DNA of 58,374 nucleotides, taken from positions 1 through 58,374 of the forward strand of contig JACTNC010000030.1 of NCBI GenBank assembly GCA_014584295.1, read 5' to 3'. This stretch comes from Verrucomicrobiota bacterium. GTDB taxonomy: Bacteria; Verrucomicrobiota; Verrucomicrobiia; Opitutales; Opitutaceae. Below are positions 7,443 to 17,423 of this stretch, piece after piece. The position numbers and the translations under genes are program-made. Each line of letters starts with the position of its first letter. Within the stretch, counting starts at the first letter, position 1. The notes under the pieces were generated by a model, which searched no databases, was not told where the DNA came from, and saw only the letters and a list, made by a program, of their open reading frames with translations.

Positions 7443-8570
7443 ATGAACCAGAGTTCAAGACCGGGCAGACTGGGCACCCACCTTTTCGTTCTGGGGGTCC
7501 TCCTGTCGTCCGTTCTGCCGCTCACGGCGCAGGCACAAGCGGGAGGGGAGGGACAGTCTGTGCGTCCGCAGGGGACGGAGGATCAGAACCAGACCGAACT
7601 CCTTCGCTCGTACATTCAGCTTCGCGAGCAGCTCCATGCTACTCAGATGGCCGTTGCAAACAGCCGGGTGGAGGCGGAGACGGCGGCTCGGATCCAGGCG
7701 GCGGCGCTTTCGGAGAAGCTTGAAGCAATCAAGTCAGCAATGGATGCGGAGCGCGAGCGTCAGCAGGCTGAGGCGGCTCGTCAGGCGGCGGAGCGGGAGC
7801 GGCAGGAAGAAGCGACCCAGAAGTCCCAGCGGACCTTCATCTGGGTGGCGTGCATCTTTGGCGGGCTGGGGGTGATTGCGCTGCTGCTGGTGCCGTTTTT
7901 CCAGTGGCGCGCGCTCAATCGCGTGATCGATGGTGTGGCGGCGCGCTCCTCCGCACCGGTGCCATTGCCTGCGGCAAACGTCCCGGCGTTGGGCGCGGGT
8001 GCGGCGGCGCTCGATCAGGCGGTGGAGTTGTCGAATCAGCGATTGATGTCCGTGATTGACCGCGTTGAGCAACGCGTCATCGAACTCGAGCAGACGGCGA
8101 CGCGGCTTCCCGCTGCCACGCAACCCGATCCTGCGTCACCCGGTGGGCTGCCTCATGTGAATGGAGGTTCAGAAGCGCCTGGAGGTCTGAAACCGGAGCC
8201 TGCTGCCGGGGGAGCGGCCACCCCTGGCGACGAGGATGCCTCCGAGGAGGATCCGCGGATCGTTCTGCTGCTTGCCAAAGGACGGCAGCTCCTCAGTACC
8301 AACCGCGCACGCGAGGCGCTGACCTGCTACGATGAGATTCTCAAGATAGATACGAATCACGCCGAGGCCCTTGTGAAGAAAGGCGCAGCGCTTGAGCGCC
8401 TGAAGCGGGATGAGGAGGCCATTTGGTGCTACGATCGCGCGATTGAGGCGAACCAGAATCTCACCTTGGCATACCTGCACAAAGGAGGAGTCTACAACCG
8501 CCAGGGGCGTTACGACGACGCCCTTCAGTGCTACGAACAGGCACTTCAGAATGCGGAAGAGTCCGGGTGA
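7443..8570 (+). CDS. membrane-anchored coiled-coil/TPR protein
   Basis: This 375-aa protein has a signal peptide (about 1-32), an Ala/Glu/Arg-rich coiled coil (about 55-128, with AERERQEEA-type heptads), a transmembrane helix (about 131-152, WVACIFGGLGVIALLLVPFF), a Pro/Ala/Gly-rich linker and three C-terminal TPR units (about 265-370, for example AREALTCYDEILKIDTNHAE). The topology puts the coiled coil outside and the TPRs in the cytoplasm. No enzymatic motif is visible, and I infer a scaffold or adaptor role. It converges on the HDED-domain gene, which has a similar layout. Confidence 0.75.
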   Translation: MNQSSRPGRLGTHLFVLGVLLSSVLPLTAQAQAGGEGQSVRPQGTEDQNQTELLRSYIQLREQLHATQMAVANSRVEAETAARIQAAALSEKLEAIKSAMDAERERQQAEAARQAAERERQEEATQKSQRTFIWVACIFGGLGVIALLLVPFFQWRALNRVIDGVAARSSAPVPLPAANVPALGAGAAALDQAVELSNQRLMSVIDRVEQRVIELEQTATRLPAATQPDPASPGGLPHVNGGSEAPGGLKPEPAAGGAATPGDEDASEEDPRIVLLLAKGRQLLSTNRAREALTCYDEILKIDTNHAEALVKKGAALERLKRDEEAIWCYDRAIEANQNLTLAYLHKGGVYNRQGRYDDALQCYEQALQNAEESG

Positions 8571-8619
8571 TTGGATCGGCTGACGGCAGGCAACCTCAAG
8601 ATCGATCGGCAGAGGATTG

Positions 8620-10251
8620 TCACTGGGCTTGAAAACGGCTGCGCTCCCGCTCGATGTCGAGGTGTTGGCGCGCGACGGCGATCCGTGCGCCGATTAGGTC
8701 CCGGTTTGCCTTGCCCTGGGCTGCAAGTTCGCGTTCGAGCTCCTCAATGCGCTGTTCGTAGGCGCGGATGCGCTCCTGGAGGGGTGCGTGCAGGGATTCC
8801 AGGCGTTGCTCGAGCTCCCCCATTTCCAGCTCCGCCTTTTTTTGGGCGCTGAGCAGTTCTGTCCGCTGGCGAAACAGGGTCTGGAAGATTTTTTCGCGCA
8901 TCCAACCCAGCACGCCAGAGCGTATGGCCTGATGGGCTCGCTCCGCCTTTCCTTCGGCGATCAATGCGCGGTTTCGCCAGACCTCTGCGTTGTTGCCGTC
9001 GGAAAGGAGGCGATCCTCCGCTCCGGGAAGCATGCCCTGCGTGGGCCCGGCAAGGGCAGGTACCGGCGGCCGCGCACGGAGTCGCCAGAGAACCAGCAGC
9101 AATGCCATGCAGACAAAGACCAGGCTGCCCACGATCCACTTGGTCTGGGACTTGATCTGGGTTGCAATGGACTGTTCCTGGTCCAGACGGGATTGAAGGG
9201 TTCCGATCAGGCTTCTTTCCCGCATGGCTGCCAGCGCACTCAGGGCTGCCTGGTCGATGATCTGCCCTTTGCGAATAATGACCTGGGCGGCCTCGTAGCT
9301 GTTGTTGGCCGTGACGCCCTCCTTCTTGCGTGCGCGGAGAAGCTCGGTGAGAGCGGGGTCGGCCGCCGCGTTCGCAACGACAAATGACGCAACAAAGCGA
9401 CCCATATCTTCCTGGCCTGGCGGAAAACTGGTTTCGACCAGGCGTCTCGCCCGCCAGAGGCTCAGGATCTTTCCGGAAGTGAGGCGGGTGGAAGGCTTTT
9501 CCAGCTCCTGTTGGGTGGGTGAAGCGTCGAGCTGACTGACAGTTACGAGCTGCACACTTTGGTTCGAAGGAATTGTGGAATCGGTCTTCGACGTGACGAT
9601 GGGCTGGACCATGACCTCCTTCAAAGGCTGAACGAGGTCCGCGATCAGAAGGTGATCGCTCTTGTTCTGAATCCAGAGAGGCGCGAATTGTGCGAAAGGA
9701 AGATGGGCGGGCGATTCTGCGCTCACGATCCGGATGGCGGCGACATAGGCGGGAGAGGTGGTTGCCAGGTCCGCCGGCGGTTGTCCGTTGAGCGCATGGC
9801 GTAGTGTGGTAAGGAAGTTGGACTTTGCCGTTTCCAAGCTCTGGCGCAGGCGCTGTTCGGCATCGCTCGCGCCTGAGGGACTGAAGCGCACCACCGGAAG
9901 GACTTCCTGGCTCAGTTTCTCCTTCAGCTTTTCGGTTGCCACCGGATCGACCACGGTCAGGGCGACGGGTGTGATGACATCCTGGTCGGCGATATCGCCG
10001 AGCTTATAGACGGGGATGGCCGCCTCGGATGGACTGAACGCGAAAAGCAGGGTGCTGATGAGTGTGGCGTGCGCGAAGGCGGCGCTGAGGTTGGCCATGT
10101 GAGGAGGTGAACCGCTGCCGGACGCGGTGCCGATGGTTCCCGTGACAGCAGCAATTGCTGAGAGCTTTTTGTCGCGCCTCGATTTGCGCCGCAAGCGTTT
10201 TGTGGATGCGGTGAGCGGGCAGGAACGGTCCCCTTTCGCCACCGGTGCCAT
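8620..10251 (-). CDS. orphan 7TMR-HDED-like sensor with one membrane helix and coiled coil
   Basis: This protein is up to 543 aa. A hydrophobic export segment lies at about 55-77. Residues about 80-345 look like the extracellular HDED domain of the PgpH/YqfF c-di-AMP phosphodiesterases: DIADQDVITPVALTVVDP, ATEKLKEKLSQEVLPVVRFS, and later FVVANAAADPALTELL and AAQVIIRKGQIIDQAALSAL. One membrane helix (about 372-391) and a coiled coil (about 465-520) follow. There is no 7TM bundle and no HD phosphohydrolase domain, so it cannot be the usual enzyme. The start at 10251 has GGAAG upstream. ATG 10098 (residue 52), just before the hydrophobic segment, is the alternative. Its role is unknown. Confidence 0.72.
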   Translation of the reverse strand: MAPVAKGDRSCPLTASTKRLRRKSRRDKKLSAIAAVTGTIGTASGSGSPPHMANLSAAFAHATLISTLLFAFSPSEAAIPVYKLGDIADQDVITPVALTVVDPVATEKLKEKLSQEVLPVVRFSPSGASDAEQRLRQSLETAKSNFLTTLRHALNGQPPADLATTSPAYVAAIRIVSAESPAHLPFAQFAPLWIQNKSDHLLIADLVQPLKEVMVQPIVTSKTDSTIPSNQSVQLVTVSQLDASPTQQELEKPSTRLTSGKILSLWRARRLVETSFPPGQEDMGRFVASFVVANAAADPALTELLRARKKEGVTANNSYEAAQVIIRKGQIIDQAALSALAAMRERSLIGTLQSRLDQEQSIATQIKSQTKWIVGSLVFVCMALLLVLWRLRARPPVPALAGPTQGMLPGAEDRLLSDGNNAEVWRNRALIAEGKAERAHQAIRSGVLGWMREKIFQTLFRQRTELLSAQKKAELEMGELEQRLESLHAPLQERIRAYEQRIEELERELAAQGKANRDLIGARIAVARQHLDIERERSRFQAQ

Positions 10252-10460
10252 TGTTGGGGCTTCCTGCCACAGGGCACCCAGTGAATGCCGTATCCGCCCG
10301 AGCTTGAACGCTCCAGTGAGGACAATGAACAGGTGCGAGAGGAAAGATTGGATGCCTATTTATTGTGAATTCAAAAATTGTAATGTCCCAAGGGTTTGTC
10401 GATACTTGATCAGGTGTGTGGTAGATCCGGATAAAAGCGCCCACCCGGTGGTGAATAGCG

Positions 10461-13400
10461 CTATTTCTGGACGGCACCCTTTGGCGTAACAAGCATGAGA
10501 TAGACCGCGGAACGATAGCGTTCGAGGCGATTGGAATCGTTCGTTGCTGCGGGCATGCGGTCTATCGCTGCCGTCAGTTGATTGATTTCATAATTGCTCA
10601 TTGAGCTCCCTGTCAGGAGCAGATTCAGACGTTCTATCAAGTCTCGAGGTGTCTGCGTGAGGGCAAGCGTGGCGGCATCAGGGCGCAGTCCGATTGTCTG
10701 ACTGGCGGTGTCGGTAGCCGCCGGCCGTTTGGCGTAGAGATAGCTTCTGAGGAAGTTGGGGATGGTGATGCCTGTGGTGTCGGTCAGGATCTGGAACTCA
10801 GGCGCAACCAGTCCTGCGCGGGCGAGTTGTCCAGGCTGAATGTAGCCCGGAATGAAGAAATTGAACACCGTCGGGGAGCGAAGTGCAGTCTGCCCAAGAT
10901 TGTTGTCCGTGTTGCCGGCGCTGATGGGGAATCTGCCGCTGTTGGATTCGCCGCCGAGAGCGCGGAGCATTGCGGTGACGCGGAGAAGGGGTTCACGCAG
11001 CTTGCCGAAGTCGACGCCAGCGGCCTCGGTGGCCGAGCGCGCTTCATAGTCGAGAAGGATGGCGCGTACGACGGCACCGAGATCGCCGCGAACGCCACTA
11101 CCGTTATCCGCGAATACCCGGGCGACTCGATAGATGTAACCCGGACTCGGGTTGCTGGTCACCAGCCGCTGGATGAGCTGACGGCAGATGAAGGGTCCGG
11201 TATTCGGATGATTGAACAGCGTATCGAGCGTATCCTTGAGATCCTGGAGACCGCCCTGGTTTGCGGGAAGGACCCGCCCGCCGAGGATGGTCTTGGAGGT
11301 ATTGTCATGATTGTTCGGATACAGGCGCATCGGCTGGCCATAGTTCTTTGCCGCGCCGAAGAAGCTGGGATTGGCTGAAGCTGAGGCGAAGCCCCATCCG
11401 GTAAAGACTTTGGCTGTCTCGGCAATCGTCTGCTGATCGTAGACCGGGATCGGTGCACCCGCCGAATCGAGGATGAGGGAGCCGTCCGGGTGGAGCAGGT
11501 TGAGACCAACGCTGAAGAGCTGCATGACCTCGCGTGCGTAGTTTTCGTCGGCATACGTGACCGGCACGCCCTGGGCGTTGTAGGTGCCCTTGTTGTTGCG
11601 AAGGTGACTCAGGTAGACGCCCATGATCGGGCTGAGCGACACCTGCTCGAGCAGGTTGCGGTAGTTTCCGAACGCATGCTCCGCCAGCATGTCCTGGTAG
11701 CCAGCGAGGTTGAGAGGCTCGCCCGCAATGATGTCGTTGACCTCAGAGACGACGAGGATCTGGCTGAGTGCAAAAGCGACGCGCTGGCGGAGCTGGTCCT
11801 GGCCCTTGACGGCTATTTTCCACCAGGCGTAGTGACGGCTGCTGTTACCGACGGTCGTCTTTTCAGCGGTCCTCACGAAGGCATCGAAGTCGGCTTGTGT
11901 CTCGCTGCGGTGAGAAGAAACCGGTGCATTGAACTGGTTCGTGATCCAGGTGTTGAGTTCGGCGGGAGACCTGCCCGTGAGGGCGTCGATTTCTGCCTGC
12001 GTCGGCCCGAAGGTGGCCTGTGCGAGAAAGCGGGCCGCATCGGTTGCGGAAAGGGGAGACTGTGGAAGGGCGGGAGGTGCATCCGGGGGGACAAAGGCGG
12101 TTGAGCCTGTGGATCGCACGAAAGACCCGACGAGTTCGCCCGTGGGTAGGGCTTCGGTCTGCACGGATACAAATACGCGGCCCTCCCGGAGTGCGGTTTG
12201 GATGTCAGCGATTGTGAGGTTGCCTGACGCCCTCAAAGTCCATTGCAGCGCGGTCACCTGACCGTTCGGCAGCCGGACAAGTTCGACCCCGACCTGGTCC
12301 TTGTCACCCAAGCGGATGTAAGCCACGGTCTGCGGGGAGGAGAGTCCGAAAAAGTTCACATTGACGATGCCGGAGGTTCCGTCGGGATTCATCTGCAGGC
12401 TCGCGGAACCCGAGGCGGTGGACCCGGTGGAGAAATACGGTACGCGCAAGCTTGCGACATACAGGCCGCCTGCCTCATAGATCAGGTTGATCGTGGCCGA
12501 TGTGTCGGTACCAAGATTGTAGGAGCCTGAGGAGTTGAGATTGAGCGTGAGCGTTCGCGTCGAAGGAATGGCGTCGGCAGGTGCGGCCAGGGTGACCTCC
12601 ACACGGGCGGTTGGTGAGCCCGCTGCAAAGGTTGCCGTCAAAGGAGGAACCACGTAGTCAATTCCGGGACGCGCGGTACCTTGGAGGGTGAAGCTGACCA
12701 CCAGAGGAACCTGGAGGGGACCGGTCCTCGTCAACTGAAACGTCGCAGGTGATCCTCCTGCCGAACTGACCGAGGCTGTCGTTGCTGTGACGGAGATCGA
12801 GGCAAGGGAGGTTGTGGGTGTGGGAGTCGGCGTCGGGGATGGCGTAGGCGTGGGTCCAATGGGAACCGTGGGTGTGGGTGTCGGACGCGACGTTGGCGTT
12901 GGTGTGGGCGTTGGAGTCGGAAGGGGCGGTGGCTGAGTGGGAATCGATGTCGGCCTCGTGGTGGGCGATGGTGTCGGCGTAGGCGTGGGGGTGGGCGTCA
13001 GCGTGGGACGTGTCGTGGGTGTGGGTGTCGGACGCGACGTTGGCGTTGGTGTGGGCGACGGAGTAGGCGATGGGGTTGGTGTTGGTACCGGTGTGGGAGA
13101 GGGAGTGGGCGATGGCGGTTCCGTTGGCTCTGGGGAAGGAGTTGGTGTTGGTGTAGGCGTCGGGCTCGGCCGGGGTGACGGTGTCGGGGAAGGCGTTGGA
13201 CTTGGTGTGGGTGTTGGAATGGGGGTAGGCGATGGGGTTGGGCTGGGCCTGGGAGTTGGGCTCGGTGTGGGCGTCGGCGTGGGAGTTGGGCTCGGTGTGG
13301 GCGTCGGCGTTGGAGTTGGTGACGGCAGCGGCGTGGGTGTTGGTGTGGGAGCAGGTGCGCCGATCACGATTTCCGCGGATTGTTCGACGCTGATCTTGTA

Positions 13401-14597
13401 GTGTTCGTTGGGCAGCAACCGGAGCACGACCGTGCGGGGCTGGGCCCACGGGGGAGGGGTGGCCGCGGTCAGTGCCTGGATTTCGACGCGGACGGAATGG
13501 GAGCCGGCGGGTATCACGACATTGTAGGGAACGCCGACATAGTCGAAACCCGCGTTTGCGGTTCCCTCCATGGTGTAGTGCACGGTCATTGCCTGTGCCA
13601 GCGATCCCGTGCGTGTAATGGTGAAGGAACCGAGAAGGTTTTTCCGCGTGCTGCTGGTAAGGGAGTCGGTGGAAACGCTCACTGAGGGAACTCCCGCGGC
13701 CGTGATGTCATAGACCTCGACCAGAGCAATGCCCGAACTGTCGGCTGCACCGTTAACGATCATCGTGTAGCTGCCCGGCTCAAGATCGAGGACGAGAGCG
13801 GCGTCCTTCGAGTCGGGGCTTGCGAAGGCAAAGGCTCCGCTGGAGGCGAGCGCGCTCATGACGGTGGCAAATCCGTCCTTGTCGGCCCAGTTGTCGTTGG
13901 AGGCGATCTCGACTCCTTTTGAATCTCTGATGGAGAGAACAGGATCAGAGAGGGTATCTGGGACACCGAGTGAGGCCATCGATGGACCCATGGCGCGGAC
14001 AAGGAGCCTTCGGTGATCCGAGCCGGGACTGATGACGAGCCCCGAGATGACAATCTCAGCCCCTGCGCGGACCTCTGCCCGGGTGGAGAGGTTCAGCAAT
14101 TGTGCAGGTCCGGACACATCGTAAACCTCGACGAGGGCGACACCCTCTCGACCGTCTGCTCCGCTCACGACTGCGGTGTAGCTGCCTGAGGAAAGCGTCA
14201 CAAGAACCGCCGCGTCATCGCCACCCACGAGTGGAAACGCCCCGACAGAATCAAAGGCCGCGGCTACTGAAGGCGCCAGTGAACTCGGAGACTTCCAACT
14301 GGTGTTCTCGAGGATCTTCACGCCGCGGTTGTCGTAGAGTTCGAGTTTGGGTTTGGGCAAAGGAGCATAGAGCCCGAACTGGGCGAGACTGGGGCCGATG
14401 GCGCGGATGAGCACCTGCTTCGACGGACCCTCGCCTACGATGAAGCCCGCGACGAGGGATCGTGGACCGGAGCCTGCGCGTGCGCGCGATGAAAGGTTGC
14501 TGAGACGATCGATGTGTGGCGCTGCCGATACGTTCCACGTGGACGCCGTCAGGATGCAGGCCAGCAAATGAGAGGTTAGTGCGCGGCTCCGATTCAT
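10461..14597 (-). CDS. giant exported DUF1800 protein with Calx-beta, CHRD-like and Pro-Thr linker
   Basis: This 1378-aa protein has a signal peptide (1-25), then two copies of a beta-rich module (about 30-165 and 168-300) carrying '[14 protein letters not shown]' and '[14 protein letters not shown]'. A Calx-beta domain (about 305-410), a Pro-Thr/Ser linker of about 180 residues (about 415-595), a second Calx-beta domain (about 600-710) and a CHRD-like domain (about 715-830) follow. DUF1800 takes the C-terminus (about 850-1375, from [20 protein letters not shown]). DUF1800 proteins usually lie beside a DUF1501 gene; here the downstream neighbour is the HDED protein instead. The function is unknown; I infer a surface or periplasmic protein. 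The G/V-rich frame on the opposite strand across the linker is only its mirror. Confidence 0.88.
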   Translation of the reverse strand: MNRSRALTSHLLACILTASTWNVSAAPHIDRLSNLSSRARAGSGPRSLVAGFIVGEGPSKQVLIRAIGPSLAQFGLYAPLPKPKLELYDNRGVKILENTSWKSPSSLAPSVAAAFDSVGAFPLVGGDDAAVLVTLSSGSYTAVVSGADGREGVALVEVYDVSGPAQLLNLSTRAEVRAGAEIVISGLVISPGSDHRRLLVRAMGPSMASLGVPDTLSDPVLSIRDSKGVEIASNDNWADKDGFATVMSALASSGAFAFASPDSKDAALVLDLEPGSYTMIVNGAADSSGIALVEVYDITAAGVPSVSVSTDSLTSSTRKNLLGSFTITRTGSLAQAMTVHYTMEGTANAGFDYVGVPYNVVIPAGSHSVRVEIQALTAATPPPWAQPRTVVLRLLPNEHYKISVEQSAEIVIGAPAPTPTPTPLPSPTPTPTPTPSPTPTPTPTPSPTPRPSPTPSPTPIPTPTPSPTPSPTPSPRPSPTPTPTPTPSPEPTEPPSPTPSPTPVPTPTPSPTPSPTPTPTSRPTPTPTTRPTLTPTPTPTPTPSPTTRPTSIPTQPPPLPTPTPTPTPTSRPTPTPTVPIGPTPTPSPTPTPTPTTSLASISVTATTASVSSAGGSPATFQLTRTGPLQVPLVVSFTLQGTARPGIDYVVPPLTATFAAGSPTARVEVTLAAPADAIPSTRTLTLNLNSSGSYNLGTDTSATINLIYEAGGLYVASLRVPYFSTGSTASGSASLQMNPDGTSGIVNVNFFGLSSPQTVAYIRLGDKDQVGVELVRLPNGQVTALQWTLRASGNLTIADIQTALREGRVFVSVQTEALPTGELVGSFVRSTGSTAFVPPDAPPALPQSPLSATDAARFLAQATFGPTQAEIDALTGRSPAELNTWITNQFNAPVSSHRSETQADFDAFVRTAEKTTVGNSSRHYAWWKIAVKGQDQLRQRVAFALSQILVVSEVNDIIAGEPLNLAGYQDMLAEHAFGNYRNLLEQVSLSPIMGVYLSHLRNNKGTYNAQGVPVTYADENYAREVMQLFSVGLNLLHPDGSLILDSAGAPIPVYDQQTIAETAKVFTGWGFASASANPSFFGAAKNYGQPMRLYPNNHDNTSKTILGGRVLPANQGGLQDLKDTLDTLFNHPNTGPFICRQLIQRLVTSNPSPGYIYRVARVFADNGSGVRGDLGAVVRAILLDYEARSATEAAGVDFGKLREPLLRVTAMLRALGGESNSGRFPISAGNTDNNLGQTALRSPTVFNFFIPGYIQPGQLARAGLVAPEFQILTDTTGITIPNFLRSYLYAKRPAATDTASQTIGLRPDAATLALTQTPRDLIERLNLLLTGSSMSNYEINQLTAAIDRMPAATNDSNRLERYRSAVYLMLVTPKGAVQK
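12867..13057. repeat. 44-bp perfect direct repeat inside the Pro-Thr linker
   Basis: Bases 12867-12910 and 13014-13057 are identical over 44 bp and lie 147 bp apart. They fall in the (GTGGGN)n-like DNA that encodes the Pro-Thr linker of the DUF1800 protein. This suggests past duplication by slippage or recombination. Confidence 0.8.
13251..13310. repeat. 30-bp perfect tandem duplication in the Pro-Thr linker
   Basis: 13251-13280 and 13281-13310 are identical 30-mers. The unit encodes ten linker residues on the minus strand and keeps the frame. Confidence 0.85.
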
Positions 14598-14940
14598 GTA
14601 TCGACGACTGCCGGGCGAGACCGGAGAAAGGGAGCACGAAGCGGTTCATTTCGGTCAAAAAAGGATTAAAGCAAACGTCACATCCGGCCGTTTTTGATAA
14701 TTCGAAAACAATTCCTGCGACCGAAAATTGGCGTCGCGCCTCATGCGGGATTTCACCGAAATCTCTGGGGAGTTCTGGAGTGGGGATGTGTGAATCTGCG
14801 TCGGCTCCGCTAGAGGAAGAACCGGCAATTGTCCGGTTGACAACCGCGAGGCAATTTGGCCTCCGCGCGGTCAATGCCCGCGATGGCGCACAAACTTTTT
14901 ACTGTCGCTGCCCATTGTTCGAAGGTAGGGTTACGAGACC
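14598..14940. other. 343-bp divergent intergenic region
   Basis: It separates the DUF1800 gene (minus) from the aminotransferase gene (plus). TTGACA is present at 14837-14842, but no -10 hexamer follows at a normal distance. ACCGG/CCGGT half-sites (14821-14825 and 14833-14837) flank CAATTGT just upstream. I see no gene and no confident promoter here. Confidence 0.5.
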
Positions 14941-16278
14941 ATGGCGCCATCGCTTCCGCCGAGTCCGTATGTTCCCAAGCCGTATTCTGGTCCCTCTGCA
15001 GAGGACGTGCTTGCCATGCGGAAGCAGCACCTGAACCCGGTGATCTTCCACTACTATCGCAAGCCCATCATGATCGTGGAGGGAAAGGCTCAGTGGCTCT
15101 TTGATGAAACCGGACGGCGCTACCTCGATGGTTTTGGAGGAATCGCCACCGTGGGGCTTGGACATTGCCACCCAGAAGTCGCGGAAGCGGCCCGCGTTCA
15201 GAGTGGGACGATATCCCACACGACCTCCATTTACCTGAATCCCGAACTGGCGCTGTATGCGAAGGAACTCGCGGCCAGAATGCCGGGCGATCTCAAGCGA
15301 GTCTATCTGGTGAACTCGGGTTCGGAGGCAAACGACCTCGCGGTGCTGATGGCGCGGGCATTCACGGGCAGCTTTGATGTGATCGCGCTGAGGAATGGTT
15401 ATCACGGTGGCACGTCCGGCACCATGGGCCTGACTTCCCACTCCACGTGGAAATACAATGTGCCTCACACCTTCGGTGTTCAGCATGCCGTCGCACCGGA
15501 CACCTTTCGTGGTCCCTATCGTGCGGACGATCCTGATGCCGGGGAAAAATATGCTGCGGATATTGAGTCGCTCATCCAGTTTGGTACCTCCGGCCGCATC
15601 GCTGCGTTCATCGCGGAATCCGTCCAGGGAGTGGCGGGTGCGGTCGTTTACCCGGCAGGATATCTGAAGCATGCGTTTGCCCATGCACGGGCTGCGGGAG
15701 GCGTGTGCATTTCCGATGAGGTACAGAGTGGTTTCGGGCGGACCGGGGAGCACTATTGGGGTTTTGAAAGCCAGGGAGTGTTGCCTGACATTGTGACCCT
15801 GGCGAAGGGCATTGGAAACGGGTATCCTCTCGCCGCGGTCGTGACTACGCCGCGCATTGCCGAGGCGATGCTCTCACGGGCTCACTTCAATACGTTTGGG
15901 GGCAATCCGGTCTCCTGCGCGATCGGACGCGCTGTCCTGCGCGTCATCGACAAGGAGGGGCTGCAGAAAAACAGCCTTGAAGTGGGAGGGTACTTGAAAG
16001 CGAGGCTCCAGGGCCTGGCGGTGAAACATCCGATCATTGGAGACGTGCGGGGCCTTGGTTTGCTGCTGGGCGTGGAGTTGGTGAGGGACCGTGAAACCAA
16101 GGAGCCTGCGAAGGAGGCCTGTGTGGAGGTGTTCGAAAAGGCGCGTGAACTCGGACTTCTGATCGGCAAGGGAGGATTGTGGGGCAACACACTTCGCATC
16201 ACACCGCCGATGTGCATCACCCGCGCAGACGCGGACTTTCTCGTTGACGTCCTGGATGAGGCGCTTCTCGGCCTCTAG
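14941..16278 (+). CDS. class III aminotransferase, AGXT2-like
   Basis: This 445-aa PLP enzyme resembles alanine-glyoxylate aminotransferase 2 and its relatives. Visible features are LVNSGSEANDLAVLMAR (phosphate/PLP region), RNGYHGGTSGTMG, the Asp of CISDEVQSGFGRTG that pairs with the pyridine nitrogen, and the Schiff-base Lys in LAKGIGNGYP. HFNTFGGNPVSCA supplies the conserved Thr region. The length is normal. It moves an amino group between an amino acid (or omega-amino compound) and a keto acid; the sequence does not fix the donor. rsgA follows 39 nt downstream in the same direction and may be co-transcribed. Confidence 0.9.
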   Translation: MAPSLPPSPYVPKPYSGPSAEDVLAMRKQHLNPVIFHYYRKPIMIVEGKAQWLFDETGRRYLDGFGGIATVGLGHCHPEVAEAARVQSGTISHTTSIYLNPELALYAKELAARMPGDLKRVYLVNSGSEANDLAVLMARAFTGSFDVIALRNGYHGGTSGTMGLTSHSTWKYNVPHTFGVQHAVAPDTFRGPYRADDPDAGEKYAADIESLIQFGTSGRIAAFIAESVQGVAGAVVYPAGYLKHAFAHARAAGGVCISDEVQSGFGRTGEHYWGFESQGVLPDIVTLAKGIGNGYPLAAVVTTPRIAEAMLSRAHFNTFGGNPVSCAIGRAVLRVIDKEGLQKNSLEVGGYLKARLQGLAVKHPIIGDVRGLGLLLGVELVRDRETKEPAKEACVEVFEKARELGLLIGKGGLWGNTLRITPPMCITRADADFLVDVLDEALLGL

Positions 16279-16317
16279 GATAGAATTTCGGGAGGGCTAT
16301 CGCTCTTATTTACTCGA

Positions 16318-17400
16318 ATGAGCCTCAATGACTACGGCTGGACCGAAGAACTTGCCCGCGCATTCGCGTCACACGCTGCAGCTGGGCTGGAGCCGGCTCG
16401 GGTCGTTTGCGAACTCAGGCGGAAGTTCTATGCGGTTGAACTCGATTCGGGCGAAATGCTCGGTGAATGCGGCGGTGGATTTTTCCATGTTGCGCGGCGG
16501 GCGGATCAGTTTCCCGCGATCGGAGACTGGGTGGGCGTGGAGAGGAGGCCCGACGGCCATCGTGTCGACATACGTGTCGTGCTGCCGCGGCGCACAAAAC
16601 TCTCGCGCCGTGCGGCGGGCACCGAGGAGCTGGAGCAGATCGTCGCGGCAAATGTGGACACCGTGTTCATCGTGAGCGGACTCGATAACAACTTCAACGT
16701 CTCGCGTATCCAGCGCTTTGTGGTCGCCGTGCGGGAGAGTCGCGCGGAGCCCGTGGTCCTGTTGAACAAGAGCGACCTCGTCGAGAATGCGGAGGCGATG
16801 CGCAGGGAGGTTGTGGAGGCAGTGCCTGGAGTCGAGGTGCACGTCACGAGCGTGCAAACCCGCAAGGGGCTGAAGGCGCTGCAGGAGCGCCATGTGCAAC
16901 GCGGCCGCACGCTTGCCTTTGTCGGATCATCGGGCGCCGGGAAATCGAGCCTCGTGAATACCCTGCTTAGGGACGATATTCTGCCCGTCGGGGACGTGAG
17001 GGAGGGGGACAGCAAGGGACGGCACACGACCACCCGGCGTGAACTTGTACTGACGTCCTCGGGCGCGGTGCTAATCGATACGCCGGGACTTCGTGAGTTA
17101 CAGTTGTGGGATGCTGGAAATGCAGTGGAGGAATCGTTCTCCGACATTGCAGAACGGGCGCTGCGCTGCCGCTTCACCAACTGCCGCCATGAAACGGAGA
17201 AGGGCTGCGCCGTGCTGGAAGCCATCGCCGCAGGCGAGCTTTCACCTGAACGCCTGGCTGCCTATCGGAAGCTGAAGGAGGAAACGGAGGCACGCACCCG
17301 CAGGCTTGCGAAACCATCGGCACTGGCGAGCAGGCCGGGCTGGCGCAAGCGGGAGGACGGGGAAAAGCCCTTTCGTCACCGGCATCACAGGGAAGACTGA
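16318..17400 (+). CDS. rsgA: ribosome small-subunit-dependent GTPase RsgA
   Basis: This 360-aa circularly permuted GTPase acts in late 30S assembly. An OB-fold region comes first (about 30-105), then the G4 motif NKSD (in VVLLNKSDLV), the G1 motif GSSGAGKSS, and DTPG as G3. The C-terminal zinc site is CRFTNCRHETEKGC. The order G4-G5-G1-G2-G3 is the hallmark of YjeQ/RsgA. The C-terminus is basic and His/Arg-rich. ATG 16318 is the natural start; a GGGAGGG run lies about 20 nt upstream, farther than usual. Confidence 0.95.
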   Translation: MSLNDYGWTEELARAFASHAAAGLEPARVVCELRRKFYAVELDSGEMLGECGGGFFHVARRADQFPAIGDWVGVERRPDGHRVDIRVVLPRRTKLSRRAAGTEELEQIVAANVDTVFIVSGLDNNFNVSRIQRFVVAVRESRAEPVVLLNKSDLVENAEAMRREVVEAVPGVEVHVTSVQTRKGLKALQERHVQRGRTLAFVGSSGAGKSSLVNTLLRDDILPVGDVREGDSKGRHTTTRRELVLTSSGAVLIDTPGLRELQLWDAGNAVEESFSDIAERALRCRFTNCRHETEKGCAVLEAIAAGELSPERLAAYRKLKEETEARTRRLAKPSALASRPGWRKREDGEKPFRHRHHRED

Positions 17401-17423
17401 CTGCAGGGGCCGGGAGTCCCTGA

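Noticed and set aside
12937..13401. 154-codon Gly/Val-rich plus frame, resembling a PE_PGRS- or silk-like protein
   Set aside because: It is the exact mirror of the Pro-Thr linker of the DUF1800 gene on the minus strand and has no start region or neighbour that supports it.
14821..14842. ACCGG/CCGGT half-sites and TTGACA upstream of the aminotransferase gene
   Set aside because: No -10 hexamer occurs at 15-19 bp, so I do not call a promoter.
17401..17423. possible hairpin between rsgA and the amidohydrolase gene (CAGGG/CCCTG)
   Set aside because: It has only five pairs with a nine-base loop and no T-run.
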